A stretch of 64,000 bases of DNA from Lepus europaeus (taxonomy: Eukaryota; Chordata; Mammalia; Lagomorpha; Leporidae). The position numbers were made by a program, and so were the translations under genes. Location of the stretch: contig NC_084836.1 in assembly GCF_033115175.1 (NCBI RefSeq), forward strand, positions 80,876,253 to 80,940,252, read 5' to 3'. The notes under the pieces are model-generated. The model was not told where the DNA came from. It saw only the letters and a list, made by a program, of their open reading frames with translations, and searched no databases. Positions 34,472 through 45,196 of this stretch are shown here, one piece after another. The first letter of the stretch is position 1; the number at the start of each line of letters is the position of its first letter.

Positions 34472-34777
34472 TCTTTCTTTAAAGATTTATTCATTTGAAA
34501 GGCAGAGTTACAGAGAGAGAGAGACAGAGAGAGATCTTCTATCCTTTGTTTCACTCTTCAGATGGCTGCAACAGCCAGAGCTGGACCAGGCAGAAGCCCT
34601 GAGCGAGGAGCTTCATCTGGGTCTCCTACATGGGTACAGGGGCCCAAGCACTTGAGCCATCTGCTGCTGCTTTCCCAGGTCATAGCAAAGAGCTGGATGG
34701 GAAGTGGAGCAGATGGGACGTGCTGGCGTCACAGGTGGCAGCTTCACCTGCCACATCACAATGCCAGCCCCTTTTAC
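34472..34777 (-). repeat. CSINE, short TSD
   Basis: GGACATCT flanks at 34464-34471 and 34778-34785. Tail CTTTAAAGATTTATTCATTTG, head end CACAATGCCAGCCCC. Confidence 0.9.
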
Positions 34778-34800
34778 GGACATCTAAACCAAAGGAAGTC

Positions 34801-34847
34801 TTTTTTTTTAAGATTTTTTTTATTGTCTGGAAAGGCAGAGTTCCACC
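34801..34847 (-). repeat. Short SINE tail fragment
   Basis: TTTTTTTTTAAGATTTTTTT ... GGAAAGGCAGAGTT looks like only the 3' 50 bp of a CSINE. Confidence 0.5.
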
Positions 34848-34849
34848 TC

Positions 34850-35583
34850 GGTTGCCTACACCTCAGCAACCGCAAGGCTTGTGGAAGCGGCAGTGGAGAT
34901 GATGCAGGAACGGCCCACTTAGAGCGCGGGAGCTGACCGGGGCCCCGGCCGTTTTTGGGTGAGGTAGGATAAGATGCTAGCGTGGGTACTGCCCACTCTG
35001 TGAGCACAGATGCTAACCTTCCGAGCTCTGCTAAGGACGCCAGTATGGGAAGAAACAGTTTAAAGCTTTCCACGACAGGGTCAGGGTTCTAGCTGAGAAT
35101 GGGGACTCTGGGACGGGCAGCCCAGCTTCTGGTTCATTCTGCATTGCTTTGAGAATCGAGTCTCTTTGACTTCTGGTTGACTTCCCTTTACATCTTGAAG
35201 ACCACACACACACACACACACCACACACTCAAAAGGCTGCACACAGAAACTAAAGGAATGCCTCTTCCTTCTGAGGACAAGTAATTCATATCCAACTTTT
35301 AGCCAACGCCATTAGCCGCTCATGACCAGGGAGCTATTTGTAGAGAGGAAAAGACAAATTCTCACAACTCCCCCCACCCTGTAACGGGATTTAAATCAGA
35401 TATCTGGCCCTGAGACATCACCGCATAGGTTTCTATACGCAGTAGTTTGTGGACATGGAGTATCATTGGCTTAAGAAGGCAAACCATAAAATGGGAATGC
35501 ATTGGGGAAGCCCAAATGACCAACACCTATTAGCTGCTTATAATTTGCAGGGAATAATTCACACACCCATTAATTACCCATAC
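34850..35583. other. CFAP61 intron sequence
   Basis: No repeat family or gene recognised apart from the (CA)n run at 35203-35228. AT-rich homeodomain-like sites (CCCATTAATTACCC at 35566-35579) adjoin the exon's donor side. Confidence 0.4.
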
Positions 35584-35674
35584 CTTCTTGGAGGCTAAGA
35601 TCAGGCGTAGCTCCTTTCTGAGATCGATAAACCGATCGTGGAAGAGGGCCAAGCACCACGGCTCCGTGAAGTAG
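35584..35674 (-). CDS. CFAP61: CFAP61 internal coding exon (partial gene)
   Basis: 91-nt exon encoding YFTEPWCLALFHDRFIDLRK then ELRLILASKK. On the - strand the acceptor is CTGCCTCCTTGCCTCCACAG|C (strong pyrimidine tract) and the donor AAGAAG|GTATGG. It enters with the last base of a split codon and ends at a codon boundary, so it joins in frame to the phase-0 exon at 29653-29853, 5.7 kb downstream. I assign it to CFAP61 by synteny and by this phase match. Further upstream exons are expected at higher coordinates or beyond the window, but I could not identify any with confidence. Confidence 0.75.
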
Positions 35675-35689
35675 CTGTGGAGGCAAGGA

Positions 35690-36360
35690 GGCAGTCCGTT
35701 AGCTGGCAGCCCTCTCATTACCACTAATAAAGTATTTACCTGCTTTTTTGCCTTTATAAATTACAGTTCTGGTCCCATTGCAAACGTTTGCTCATAAAAT
35801 GCCTTGTGGAACAGCCTGGCCAATCAATGTTTTAAATGGATGGCCCCGAGGTAAGGCCAGGTTCCATAATTACATTTAAAGTGGTTTAATTCAGAGCTGG
35901 GGCAAGACCCGGGGAAGAATCCTGATTTTATCAGGATTTAAAAGCCCGAAGACTTGTGAAAAACCGCGTCTCCAGTCTCTGCCCTCGTTTGACGAAACCA
36001 GATTGCAGGATTAACTGAACTGCTGCATACACAAATTAAATTTGGGGAGACAGTAACACAAATGCTGTTCGTCATTAAGGTTTCTGGATTAATAATGACC
36101 AGAAAACCAGGCCGCCGTGGTGGTGCAGCACGGTCTTCGTGCGCTTGTGCCCGTGCTTAATTGAATCTCCTCTGGCGGAGCTGCCCTTTTGCTGAAGGTA
36201 GCTTATCTTTGCTAACTTTCCACTGCAAACCGGGCGGAGGCTCTCCTGCCTGGAGAACGGAATGGCCATCTTTTATTTGCAGGTTAGGGTTCAGAAATTT
36301 GATGCAGCATTGGAATAACCAACATCATTCACTGGCATTTTAGCTCTTTTGCTTTATTTT
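35690..36360. promoter_or_regulatory. AT-rich candidate conserved non-coding block beside CFAP61 exon
   Basis: No transposable element. Dense homeodomain-type cores (TAAATTAC, CCATAATTACATTTAAAG, TTTAATTC, GGATTAATAATG) and an inverted repeat at 35918-35938. It may be an INSM1 distal enhancer lying in the neighbouring gene. Conservation cannot be measured here. Confidence 0.35.
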
Positions 36361-36744
36361 AACGCTGTGAGTGTGTGCCTTGGAAAACCTAGGGTCAGGG
36401 GCTGATCTGTTTCGTGGGATTTGCTCTCCTGCAGGTGAGAGTCCGCTGTTTCTGTTCCTGCTGGTGGATGTCAAGTGTGTGCATGGGGGCAGGAGGAACC
36501 CGGTGCCCCCATGCCCAGCAGCAGCTTCCGTGTCCTGAGCATTAAACTGGTTCTTAGGGACAGAGGTTGGTCTCAGGTCACCGAAGCACTGGAGGTGAGT
36601 GTGATGGCAGGAGCTGTGTCAGGACCACCTGGTACTCACCTGGATCAGGTATTGCCCATCACCAGCTCGCCCGACCAGCATGTGACCCAGTTCCTACCTA
36701 ATCGCCCATCTTGTTGTTCAGGGCCTATATTCACCTGACTATGA

Positions 36745-36900
36745 ATTCCACTAACACATACCCCATACTTGCCTTGTGCCCAGTGCTCTGGTGGGTACGG
36801 AGGAAGTGGGCAGGGACCCCAAAAGACCAACATCCCTGCCACTCATGGAGCTTATGTCCTTGAGATCAATAGGAACTAGACAGTGTGTTAGGGTCCCTGC
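36745..36900 (-). repeat. L2-type fragment
   Basis: 'CACTAACACATACCCCATACTTGCCTTGTGCCCAGTGCTCTGG' followed by 'ATCCCTGCCACTCATGGAGCTTATGTCC' matches the recalled L2 3' pattern (tgtgccaggcactgt ... ccctcatggagctta). Confidence 0.65.
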
Positions 36901-37726
36901 TGATGGGACAGGGACTTAGCAAAGGCTGGAGGGAAGGGAGAGGCTGAGCCCCGTGGATATCCGGGGGACAGGTGCAGCAGAGAGGAGGTAACAGCAGGAG
37001 CACACGGCCCCCGGCGGGAGGGTGCCTGGCCTGTGCGGGGAGACAGGATGGGGACCCACAGAAGGAGGGAGGAGGGAGAAGAGCTCACAGCCATCGCGTC
37101 AGCCCTCACGTGTGTTCAATGTCCACTGGATGCACGGTGCCCATTCCATGTTCCCAGGCCCTGAGTGGTCTTTCATGAGCTCTGCCTGCAAACAGGTGGG
37201 CAAAGCTCTGCAGCCTGCCCCCGATGGAGCGTGTGGAGGAAGAGCCAGAGCCATCAGGGGATGCGGGAGAGGCTGGGGAGGACTGCTCGTCTCTGCGGCC
37301 CTTCGGGGGCACCGGGTGCTGTGTTGATGTGTGACCTGGCTGGGGTTCTGGGCCCTACAATTCCTGGCTAAGCTCCGACCCACAGGAGCAGGGAACTCAG
37401 GTGCTGTGGGAGGGGCGAGGACGGGACCCGTTCGCTGCTCTGCCCTCAGCCCTCAGCCCTGACACTGCAGCAGGGCTGTTTCCAGGGTGGCCCCTGCCCC
37501 TCGGGCCTCGACAGCTGCTGAACGAGTTGCAGGGAACTGCGGCCTTGCAAAGCCTGGCACGCTGCTGCCTCCTCCATCAGAACCCAGGGACTGGGCCCTT
37601 TCACATTTTTTGTCAGCAGGAGAGACAAGGAGGTTTACAGAGCTCTGTTCGGACTTTTTTTTCCTCTCTTAAGAAAGAACATTTTGGGTTCTGTTAAAGC
37701 AAAGTGTGATAAGGAAAAGGAGCCTT
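36900..37726. other. CFAP61 intron, GC-rich unique sequence
   Basis: Several overlapping open frames on both strands without splice logic or recognisable motifs. Nothing else seen. Confidence 0.3.
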
Positions 37727-37873
37727 AAAAAAGATGCATGTATTTATTTGAAAGGTAGAGTGACAGAGGGAGAGACAGAGAAAGAAAAGACGTCTTCCAC
37801 CTCCATCTAGGTCTCCCACATGGGTGCAGGGGCCCAAGCACTTGGGCCATCTTCCACTGTCCTGGGAAAGTCT
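37727..37873 (-). repeat. 5'-truncated CSINE
   Basis: Tail and the '(GGTCTCCCACATGGGTGCAGG)' block are present. The copy stops at CCACTGTCCTGGGAAAG, where the next SINE begins. Confidence 0.85.
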
Positions 37874-38181
37874 TTTTTTTTTTTTTTAATATTTATTTAT
37901 TTGAAAAGCAGAGTTACAGAGAAGCAGAGATAGAGAGAGAGGTCTTCCATCCTCTGGCTCACACTGCAAACGGCCAGAGCAGGGCTGATCTGAAGCCAGG
38001 AGCCAGGAGTTCCTTCTGAGTCTCCCCTGCAGGTTCAAGCACTTGGGCCATCTTCTACTGCTTTCCCAGGCCATTGCAGAGAGCTGGATCAGAAGTGGAG
38101 CATCCGGGACTCGAACCGGTGCCCATATGGGATGCCAGTGCTGCAGGCGGCAGCTTTACCTGCTACGCCACAGCGCTGGCC
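37874..38181 (-). repeat. CSINE inserted at the edge of another CSINE
   Basis: TSD CCTGGGAAAGTCT (37861-37873) and CCTGGGAAAGAGTCT (38182-38196). Head end GCCACAGCGCTGGCC. Confidence 0.93.
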
Positions 38182-38199
38182 CCTGGGAAAGAGTCTCGA

Positions 38200-38622
38200 A
38201 AGTGAATGACCAAGTTGACTCGTGAAGGCTCCTTCTCGACTACATCGCAGCTTAGGGGTGGTCCCTGGTGACAAGTCACGGAGGGGGCTGAGAGGAGCAA
38301 AGGCACTTTAGATCCCAGGAGGGCTGGCCCCGCCACTGAGAGCAGCCCCCCACCCCGTCTACCTGCAGTGCCACACTGCTCGCCGCCTCAGGTGACACCC
38401 TCAGCCAGGGCAAGGCAGGGACCCCCAGACAGGGTAATCAGCGCCCCCACAGCCAGGGGAACCCGCTGCTGGCTCGCGGGGCTGCTGTGAGCTGGAGGAT
38501 GTTTCAGACAGCGCTGAAAACCAACTGCTTCCTCTCACTAAGAAAAAAACTCAGCCCCCAATCCACCCAGTGAAGGATCTTGCTCGCAAGCTGATTCCTC
38601 ACTTCTTACAGAAACTGCTTAT
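38200..38622. other. Unique GC-rich spacer
   Basis: No repeat or exon recognised. Confidence 0.3.
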
Positions 38623-38642
38623 TTGGGCAGTGTGTGTGTGTG

Positions 38643-38989
38643 TTTTTTTTTTTTTTTTTTTTTGACAGGCAGAGTGGACAGTGAGAGAGAGACAGAGAGA
38701 AAGGTCTTCCTTTTGCTGTTGGTTCACCCTCCAATGGCTGCCGCTGCTGGCGCGCTGTGGCCGGTGCACCGCGCTGTTCCGAAGGCAGGAGCCAGGTGCT
38801 TCTCCTGGTCTCCCATGGGGTGCAGGGCCCAAGTGCTTGGGCCATCCTCCACTGCACTCCCTGGCCACAGCAGAGAGCTGGCCTGGAAGAGGGGCAACCG
38901 GGACAGGATTGGTGCCCCGACCGGGACTAGAACCCGGTGTGCCAGCGCCGCAAGGTGGAGGATTAGCCTAGTGAGCCACGGCACCGGCC
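38643..38989 (-). repeat. Young CSINE, poly(A) subfamily
   Basis: Poly(T) then GACAGGCAGAGTGGACAGTG and head end GTGAGCCACGGCACCGGCC. TSD TTGGGCAGTG at 38623-38632 and 38990-38999. A short (TG)n has grown at the tail side (38631-38642). Confidence 0.95.
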
Positions 38990-39188
38990 TTGGGCAGTGG
39001 TTTTTAACAAATACTTTAACTTCGTTACTTGAGAGGGAGCAAGCCCTGCTCCTCCACCTCCTGGCTCATTCCCAGGGCTGAGGCTGGGAGCCGGGAGGCA
39101 GCTCCACTTTCTACGAGCTTTCCACACGCTCTCTGAGCTTCTCTCGGTGTCAGGATGTTAGGAAGGAGTTGTCCTTTAAGAGAAGCTT

Positions 39189-39520
39189 AGAGGGGCAGGC
39201 GCTGTGTGCAGCGAGTTAATGCCCTGGCCTGAAGTACTAGCATCCCATATGGGTGCCTGTTCTAGTCCTGGCTGCTCCACTTCCGATCCAGCTCTCTGCT
39301 ATGGCCTGGGAAAGCAGTGGAAGATGGCCCAAGTGCACCCACGTGGAAGACCCGGAGGAAGCTCCTGGTTCCTGGCTCCTGGCTTCGGATCGGCACAGCT
39401 CCGGCCGTTGCGGCCATCTGGGGAGTGAACCAGCGGATGGAAGACCTGTCTCTCTGTCTGTACCTCTCTCTGTAACTCTTTCAAATAAATAAAATAAATC
39501 TTAAAAAAAAAAAAAAAAGA
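39189..39520 (+). repeat. CSINE, full length
   Basis: Head GGGGCAGGCGCTGTGTGCAG; tail CAAATAAATAAAATAAATCTT plus poly(A). Confidence 0.93.
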
Positions 39521-39599
39521 AAAGCTTAGAATTACCGACAGAGGGCCAACTTCCTGTACTCACAGTGCCTAGTGCTATGGAGCAATCAGCTTTGCAGAA

Positions 39600-39870
39600 A
39601 TGTTTATTTCCAGGAATGTGAGAGCATTTCAAACAGCGCATGGAAATATGGAGTGAAGACATAGTTTATTTTTGGTGCAAAAAAAAAAAAAAAAGGTGCA
39701 CACATAGTTTTTCACGAACTTTTTGAAAACCTTTAATATGCATGGATTTTGAACTTTTTTGCAACCCAATAAACTCATCTTTTAATTCAATTTTCCAGGA
39801 GCTTTTGCAAGTAATGTGGTATTATGAATTTTAAATAAAAATAAAAAGACACTGACGTCTTTCTGATTTC
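39600..39870. repeat. Probable old repeat with L1-like 3' end
   Basis: 'GTTTATTTTTGGTGCAAAAAAA', 'CGAACTTTTTGAAAACC' and 'CAACCCAATAAACTCATC' look like a degraded retroelement 3' end, but I cannot name the family. Confidence 0.35.
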
Positions 39871-41092
39871 ATATTTAAAAGGGGGAAGACTCAACAGATG
39901 TCGCTGAGCAATCTAACTCGCTGGTTGCCTAGAAATAGAAATCTTCAGGAGGTAAGACTGGGTGAGGACACGGTGACAACGTAGTTTTGAAGTGGCTGTC
40001 AACACTCACCAAAATCCCCTTCACACCCCTGTAAGGAAAAAGTTACACACAGTCTCCAGGTGCCAGGTAGAAGATGTTCCTGTCTGTGGGTTTTGCCAGT
40101 GGCTGGCTTGTTGTGTGTTGGGGGAGGGGGCAGTAGCATTTCCCATCACTTGTGCAAATCCTGTACATTTCTAGGCTGCCCTGGGAGATGTCAGCTCAAG
40201 TGGAACTGCACGAACCGCTTCTGGTCAATGAGGCCCAATTATTGCGTGATCGATCAGACGCGGCGGGGGCTAACCCTCACCTGGCATTCCGTGTGTTTTA
40301 TTGACACACTCGGAACCGCTGGTCAAGCTAGCTCAGCTGCTGGCCATGCCCTGGGCTGGGGCAAGCCAATCGGCAGGGACACCCTGGAGGAAGCCATAGC
40401 CTCTGGCCTTAGGAAAAAGTCCAGCTCATCTGTGGGGAGAGACAGGAGGGCAAACAGTGTCCCTTAAAGGCCTGGCTCCTGCTTCAAGGTCAAAGCCACT
40501 GCAGTAGACAACGGGAAAGGAGAGTGGCAGAGCAGCCAGCTCTGTACTAGGGAGAAAAAGGAGGTGGGTGGCCAGAGAAGAAACACCGGTTCTTTTCCCA
40601 AGATTCCTTTGTTTAATGAAAAGCACGCTGACTTCCTCTTGGTGTGCTAATAGCCAGGTTTTGCTTTTCACACCACTGAGAGGCTCCCTAGCTGCAGTCC
40701 CACCAGCTCGGAGGTTTACTCTGGCTGGGAGCTCTCCAGGAGTCCCAGCGTCACGGTGGAGGGCAGGAAGTTCCCCTAAAAGGCCCAGTGGCAGGTGCAG
40801 CCCAGGGGCGAGTCTCAGCTTTGTGATGCTGGGGGCTGGAGCAAGGCAGGCAGGGATTTGTGTTCACGCAGGAAGGCTGCATTGCTGCCCGAGAGAGAAA
40901 GCGGATCTGTGCACTTCTGTGCGTCTCAGAAACAAGGGCAGGAACAGAGAAGTATTTCTAGTTAACCCTGGCTTTGCTTGGACGGTCAGGCCTGTGTTGA
41001 CTTAGGGATGTGACATACTACACAAGACATACTACCCTGTCACCAGAAAAATCCTCAAAGACCCGGATGGAAGTTCAATGGTAGCAATTTCC
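39871..41092. other. CFAP61 intron, unique sequence
   Basis: No gene recognised. The 40.18-40.33 kb segment keeps several CpGs (GATCGATCAGACGCGGCGGG) in otherwise CpG-poor intron and might be a conserved element. Confidence 0.3.
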
Positions 41093-41417
41093 TGGGACCG
41101 GTGCTGTGGCATAGCATCTGCGCCATAGCTGCAGCCTATGGTGCCGGCATCCCATATGGGCGCCTTTTTGAGTCCTGCCTGCTCCACTTCCAATCCAGCT
41201 CCCTGCTAATGCACCTGGGAAAATTGTAGAGTCCTTGGACCCCTGCTCCCACGTGGGAGACCTGAAGAAGCTCCTGCCTTTGGATGGACCCAGCTCTAGC
41301 CACTGCGGCCATTTGGGGGGGCAAATTAGCGGATGGAAGATTCTCTCTCTCTCTCTCTCCTTCTCCTCCTCCTCTCTCTGTAACTGTGTCTTTCAAATAA
41401 AAAAGAAATTTAAAAGA
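41093..41417 (+). repeat. CSINE with internal shortening
   Basis: Head GGGACCGGTGCTGTGGCATAG; the middle 'AAATTGTAGAGTCCTTGGACC' is shortened; tail CAAATAAAAAAGAAATTTAA. Confidence 0.9.
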
Positions 41418-41769
41418 ATGCCCTTGAGCCTAGCCTGAGTTTGTCAGAATCTGTATCTATCTAATGTTTCCACTGGTTTGAGACTGATCTAGAAAGGTAA
41501 GATGAATGATTTGTGAAAGGAAAACCAATAGTTGTCTAATAACCAGCCGTGCCTGTCACCTGCTGAGACCTAGATAACAGAGAAATAAGTATCCTTGGAA
41601 GAGAATCCGGTTGTGGCTTCATTGTCACAAACCAGAACTGGCCTTGGTGGACAACCCAGGCTTAGGGATGTACGGAGGATGGTTTACCGTGCATTACCAC
41701 TAAGACCCAGAAGTCAGCAGCTACGGGTTGCATGTGGTCTGTTCCCACCAAGACTGAGGTTGAGGCTGG

Positions 41770-41880
41770 GACCTCTTCCAAAACTCCTGGCTTCTGCCTG
41801 GCCAACTGTCTCTCTCTCTCTCTTTCTCTGCCTCTCCCTCTCTGTAACTCCGCTTTTCAAATAAAAAATAAATCTTCTAA
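41770..41880 (+). repeat. 5'-truncated CSINE
   Basis: Starts within the 'CTCCTGGCTTCTGCCTGGCC' block, then (CT)n and CAAATAAAAAATAAATCTTC. Confidence 0.8.
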
Positions 41881-42151
41881 AAAGATTTATTTGAAAGGCG
41901 GAGTTACAGAGAGGCAGAGGCCGAGAAAGAGAGAGAGGTCCTCCATCTGCTGGTTCATTTCCCAAACGGCTGCAATAGCTGGATCCAAAGTCAGGAGCCA
42001 GGAGCTTCTTCCAGGTCTCCCACATGGGTGCAGGGGCCCAAAGACCTGGGCCAGGATTGGAGGTGGAGCAGCTGAGTCTAGAACCGGTGCCCTTATGGGA
42101 TGCCAGCACTGCAGGTGGCAGCTTTACCTGCTATGACACAGTGCAAGCCCC
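41881..42151 (-). repeat. CSINE, tail-to-tail with previous fragment
   Basis: AAGATTTATTTGAAAGGCGG through GACACAGTGCAAGCCCC. Inverted pair with the copy at 41770-41880. Confidence 0.9.
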
Positions 42152-42159
42152 AAATAAAT

Positions 42160-43575
42160 AACTTTAAAAAAAAAAAAGAGTAACTATTGGAATTCCAGGT
42201 GAAGGGGCTGAGCTGGGTTCCTGCCTGGCACAGGGACAGAGCTCCATATAAACTCGTATTATTATTATTGTTCTTCATTATCCTGTTGTAGATATTGTGT
42301 AAGCTGGTATGAATTAGGTACTAACTACATTATTAAACACTTTCTGCTTGCTGCTTAATTGAAAGAAAGTCTTTCGTGGGCATAATTGCAATTTTTCTCC
42401 TCGGGGACTGCTTTTCCTCCATTCAGGGAGTCGTCATAAATTAACTTGTCTGCAATTTGCAGGTCAATAAAGGAAGAGAGACGTTGTGAGGAGCCCTCAT
42501 TAAGTGTTATCCTGTGCTACAGAGTTATATGGGCACAGATAAAAATTACGTGGAAATCGTTACATTGAGGACTTGTTCTGCCGCAATGGAGTCCTTCCTC
42601 TGCTTTATTTTTGGCCTGCGTCTTTTGCTGGGTGTACCAGTTACACCATAATGGCTAGGCCACTTGTTCCTACAAGGTATTCAGCCGGGGGCTGGGGGCA
42701 AGGTCCACACGGCAGAGGGCTGCATTTTCTGCTGACCCGACGTGGCCTGACCTGCCCGGGCACACAGCTTCCTCGTGCAGACAGCAGGACGCTCCTGCCC
42801 GTGAGAGCCGTGTCTCGGTCCACATGTGCAGCTGCAGCTCCGTGTTAATGGTGCCCGCCCGTGCCCTTCGTGGTGCTGGGGAACAGGGTTTGGCGTCCGC
42901 TTCCTGCGTCTGCTGAGACTGAGTTCGCTCTTAGTGGCTTCCCTGTGCTCCCATCGCTGGTATTTCTTTGCTCGTTGGCTGCTTTATTAGGGGGCTGCAT
43001 TAATAGAATTCATGCAATAAAGCCAGTGCCCTGCAAGTTGCCAGCTACTGACATCGATTTGTTATCCAAGTTCACGACTTAATAGTATGAAGCGAGGTTA
43101 GCATTTAGTTCCGTGCGGAAAGGGGAGCTCTTAGTACTCCGGCTTCCCTTCCCGCGTTCCCCTCCCTCTTACTCCGGCTTCTCTTTTCATAGAAAGCACA
43201 GCCATTTTCCATTAATTAGGCTGCTGAGAGCCAGGCTAGCATTAGGCCCAGCAGCCACTCGGCACCACACACGGCCACGTGTATTTCCTATCTATTTTCT
43301 GCAAAAAAAAGGGGCAAAGCACGTAGGTGCCCACAAACACCCCCACGAGGCTGGGGGAGGGGCACAGCAGCGCCGGCTGGGATCACCTTGTGGGAGACCA
43401 AGGCTGCGGGCACTGGGAAGCCCCAAGAAGTAAGCCACTGGGCTGCCTTTTGTCTCTCTGGTTAAATGAACTGCTCTTTGAACTGGAAAAAAAAAGTTCT
43501 TAGCAGAAATATCATTGACCAGTGCAGAAAGCACACGTCATCTTTAATGCGTGTGCAAAGTAATTCCCTTCCGTA
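42160..43575. promoter_or_regulatory. AT-rich candidate conserved non-coding block
   Basis: Transposon-free. Homeodomain-type motifs cluster at 42.34-42.60 kb (TACATTATTAAACAC, GCATAATTGCAATTTTTC, ATAAATTAACTTG, CTCATTAAGTG) and 42.98-43.25 kb (GCATTAATAGAATTC, CATTAATTAGGCTG, AGCATTAGGCCC). Resembles developmental enhancer DNA; conservation untested. Confidence 0.35.
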
Positions 43576-43577
43576 AC

Positions 43578-44090
43578 AGCCTTTTTTCCTTTTTTTTTTT
43601 TTTTTTTTTGGCGAGAGGAAAGAGTTTATTTTAAGAAGCCGGTGTCTTGGAGAAAGAGAGCTGTCTTGATCCAAAATGTGCTCTTTCTCTGTAACAGGCT
43701 TTTCTCATCACCGTGCTCATGTTGTTCGGTGACGCTCTGGTCGACGCAATGAGGAATTACAAACTGCTCCTCTGCTTTATTTGTCACTCTTAGGATTTTA
43801 AGGTTGAGGTTTCCGAATCTCAAGCGTGAAAAGTTAACTAGAATATTCCTGGTTCTTACTGCCCCCAAACACAGTAATGAGGAGAACAGATTATAGCCCT
43901 TGGGAAGTAGAAGAATTCTTAGGTCCACACTGATAAAAATAAATGAAGGAAAAACTAAAGGTGGGAAAAGGCATAATTCTCCTTTACAGTAGGGTGCTAA
44001 GCAATGAATATGGAAGGAATGATGGGATTTGAAAAGAAAAATCACTGGCAAATAATAGCAACAAATGAATCTGGCAAGAGACACTGATGG
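43578..44090 (-). pseudogene. Retrocopy candidate, parent unknown
   Basis: On the - strand an open frame of 152 codons (44084-43626) ends just before AATAAA (43629-43634 complement, CTTAAAATAAACTC), which is followed 17-20 nt later by an A run (T run on +, about 43587-43609). This is the layout of a processed transcript. The C-terminal part (NLNLKILRVTNKAEEQF ... LLQRKSTFWIKTALFL) looks more protein-like than the hydrophobic N-terminal part, which may be untranslated. I do not recognise the parent. It could instead be intronic sequence with a chance A tract. Confidence 0.4.
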
Positions 44091-44406
44091 ATACTAAATT
44101 AGTGGGAAACAAGAATGCTGGGAAAGAGCGTATTTGCAGTCTCAGAGCTGCACTAGTTAATCCCAGAGGTGAGGGAGTGCACTTCCGGGGCGTGGCCTGC
44201 AGACTCCACTGGAGCCAGGTGATGCAGGTTCACAGCACAGGGCAGTGCAAGGCATCCTGGCTCGCTGCCCCGGCAACGACGCACACACAGCCTGAAATGA
44301 GCAATGAGGCAACCATGGACAAGCCCCTAGGAGAAGACATTCTGGAAGACAACAGACCTGTGCTTTTCTAAAGTGATGCTCACGAAAGCAGAAGGCTTGG
44401 AGGAAT

Positions 44407-44665
44407 GGGGGCTGGCATTTCGGTGCAGTGGGCCAAGCAGCCTGTGATGCCGTCATCTCATACAAGAACCCACATTTGAGTCCTGGCTGCTTCACTTCTG
44501 ATCAGATTCCCACTAATGTACCTGGGACAGCTGTGGAAGACGGCCCAAAGTGCTTGGGCCCTGTACCCACATGTGAGACCCAGATGGAGCTCCTAGCTCC
44601 TGGCTTCAGCCTGGCTCAGCTCTGGACTTCGTGGCCATTTGGGGAGTGAGCCAGCAGATGGAAAA

Positions 44666-44696
<31 letters not shown>

Positions 44697-44744
44697 GCCT
44701 TTCTCTCTCTGTAACTTTGTCTTTCAAATAAATACATACATTTA
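44407..44744 (+). repeat. CSINE, full length
   Basis: Head GGGGCTGGCATTTCGGTGCAG; (CT)n at 44667-44692; tail CAAATAAATACATACATTTA. Confidence 0.92.
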
Positions 44745-44884
44745 TTTTAAAAGTCAAAGTGACATGATTGCAACACAAATGTGACTCTTGATTCAAATCT
44801 TGCTTGTCACCTCCCTTATGCCCTTCGGGTCCACCATCCAGCCAAGGACTCAGCATTGCAGTTGCTGTCACTGTCTCCTTAGTC

Positions 44885-45196
44885 TTTTTTTTTTTTCTTT
44901 AAGATATATTTTATTTCTTTGAAAGGCAGAGTTACAGGGAGAAAGGGAGAAACAGAGAAGTTTCCGATCCACTGGTTTACTACCCAAATGGCTCCAGTGG
45001 CTGGAGCTGGGCCCATCCAAAGCCAGGAACTTCTTCTGGGTCTCCCATGTGGATGCAGGGGCCCAAGCATTTGAGACATCTTCAGCTGCTTTCCCAGGTG
45101 CATTGGCAGGAGCTTGATTGGAAGCAGAGCAGCTGGGGACTCGAACCGGCGTCCATATGGGCTCTGTAGGAAGTAGCTTAACCCACTGCTGGCCCT
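44885..45196 (-). repeat. CSINE, shortened head
   Basis: Poly(T), TTTAAGATATATTTTATTTC, body blocks, and a truncated head ending ACCCACTGCTGGCCC. Confidence 0.9.

Noticed and set aside
40015-40110. Possible small CFAP61 exon on the - strand (donor-like TTTTG|GTGAGT at about 40008)
   Set aside because: The best frames give either a 19-nt exon or a stretch with a poor acceptor (ACCCACAG); I cannot match it to the protein.
43292-43534. 80-residue - strand open frame next to the retrocopy candidate
   Set aside because: No motif, and it runs through CA- and A-rich intron sequence.
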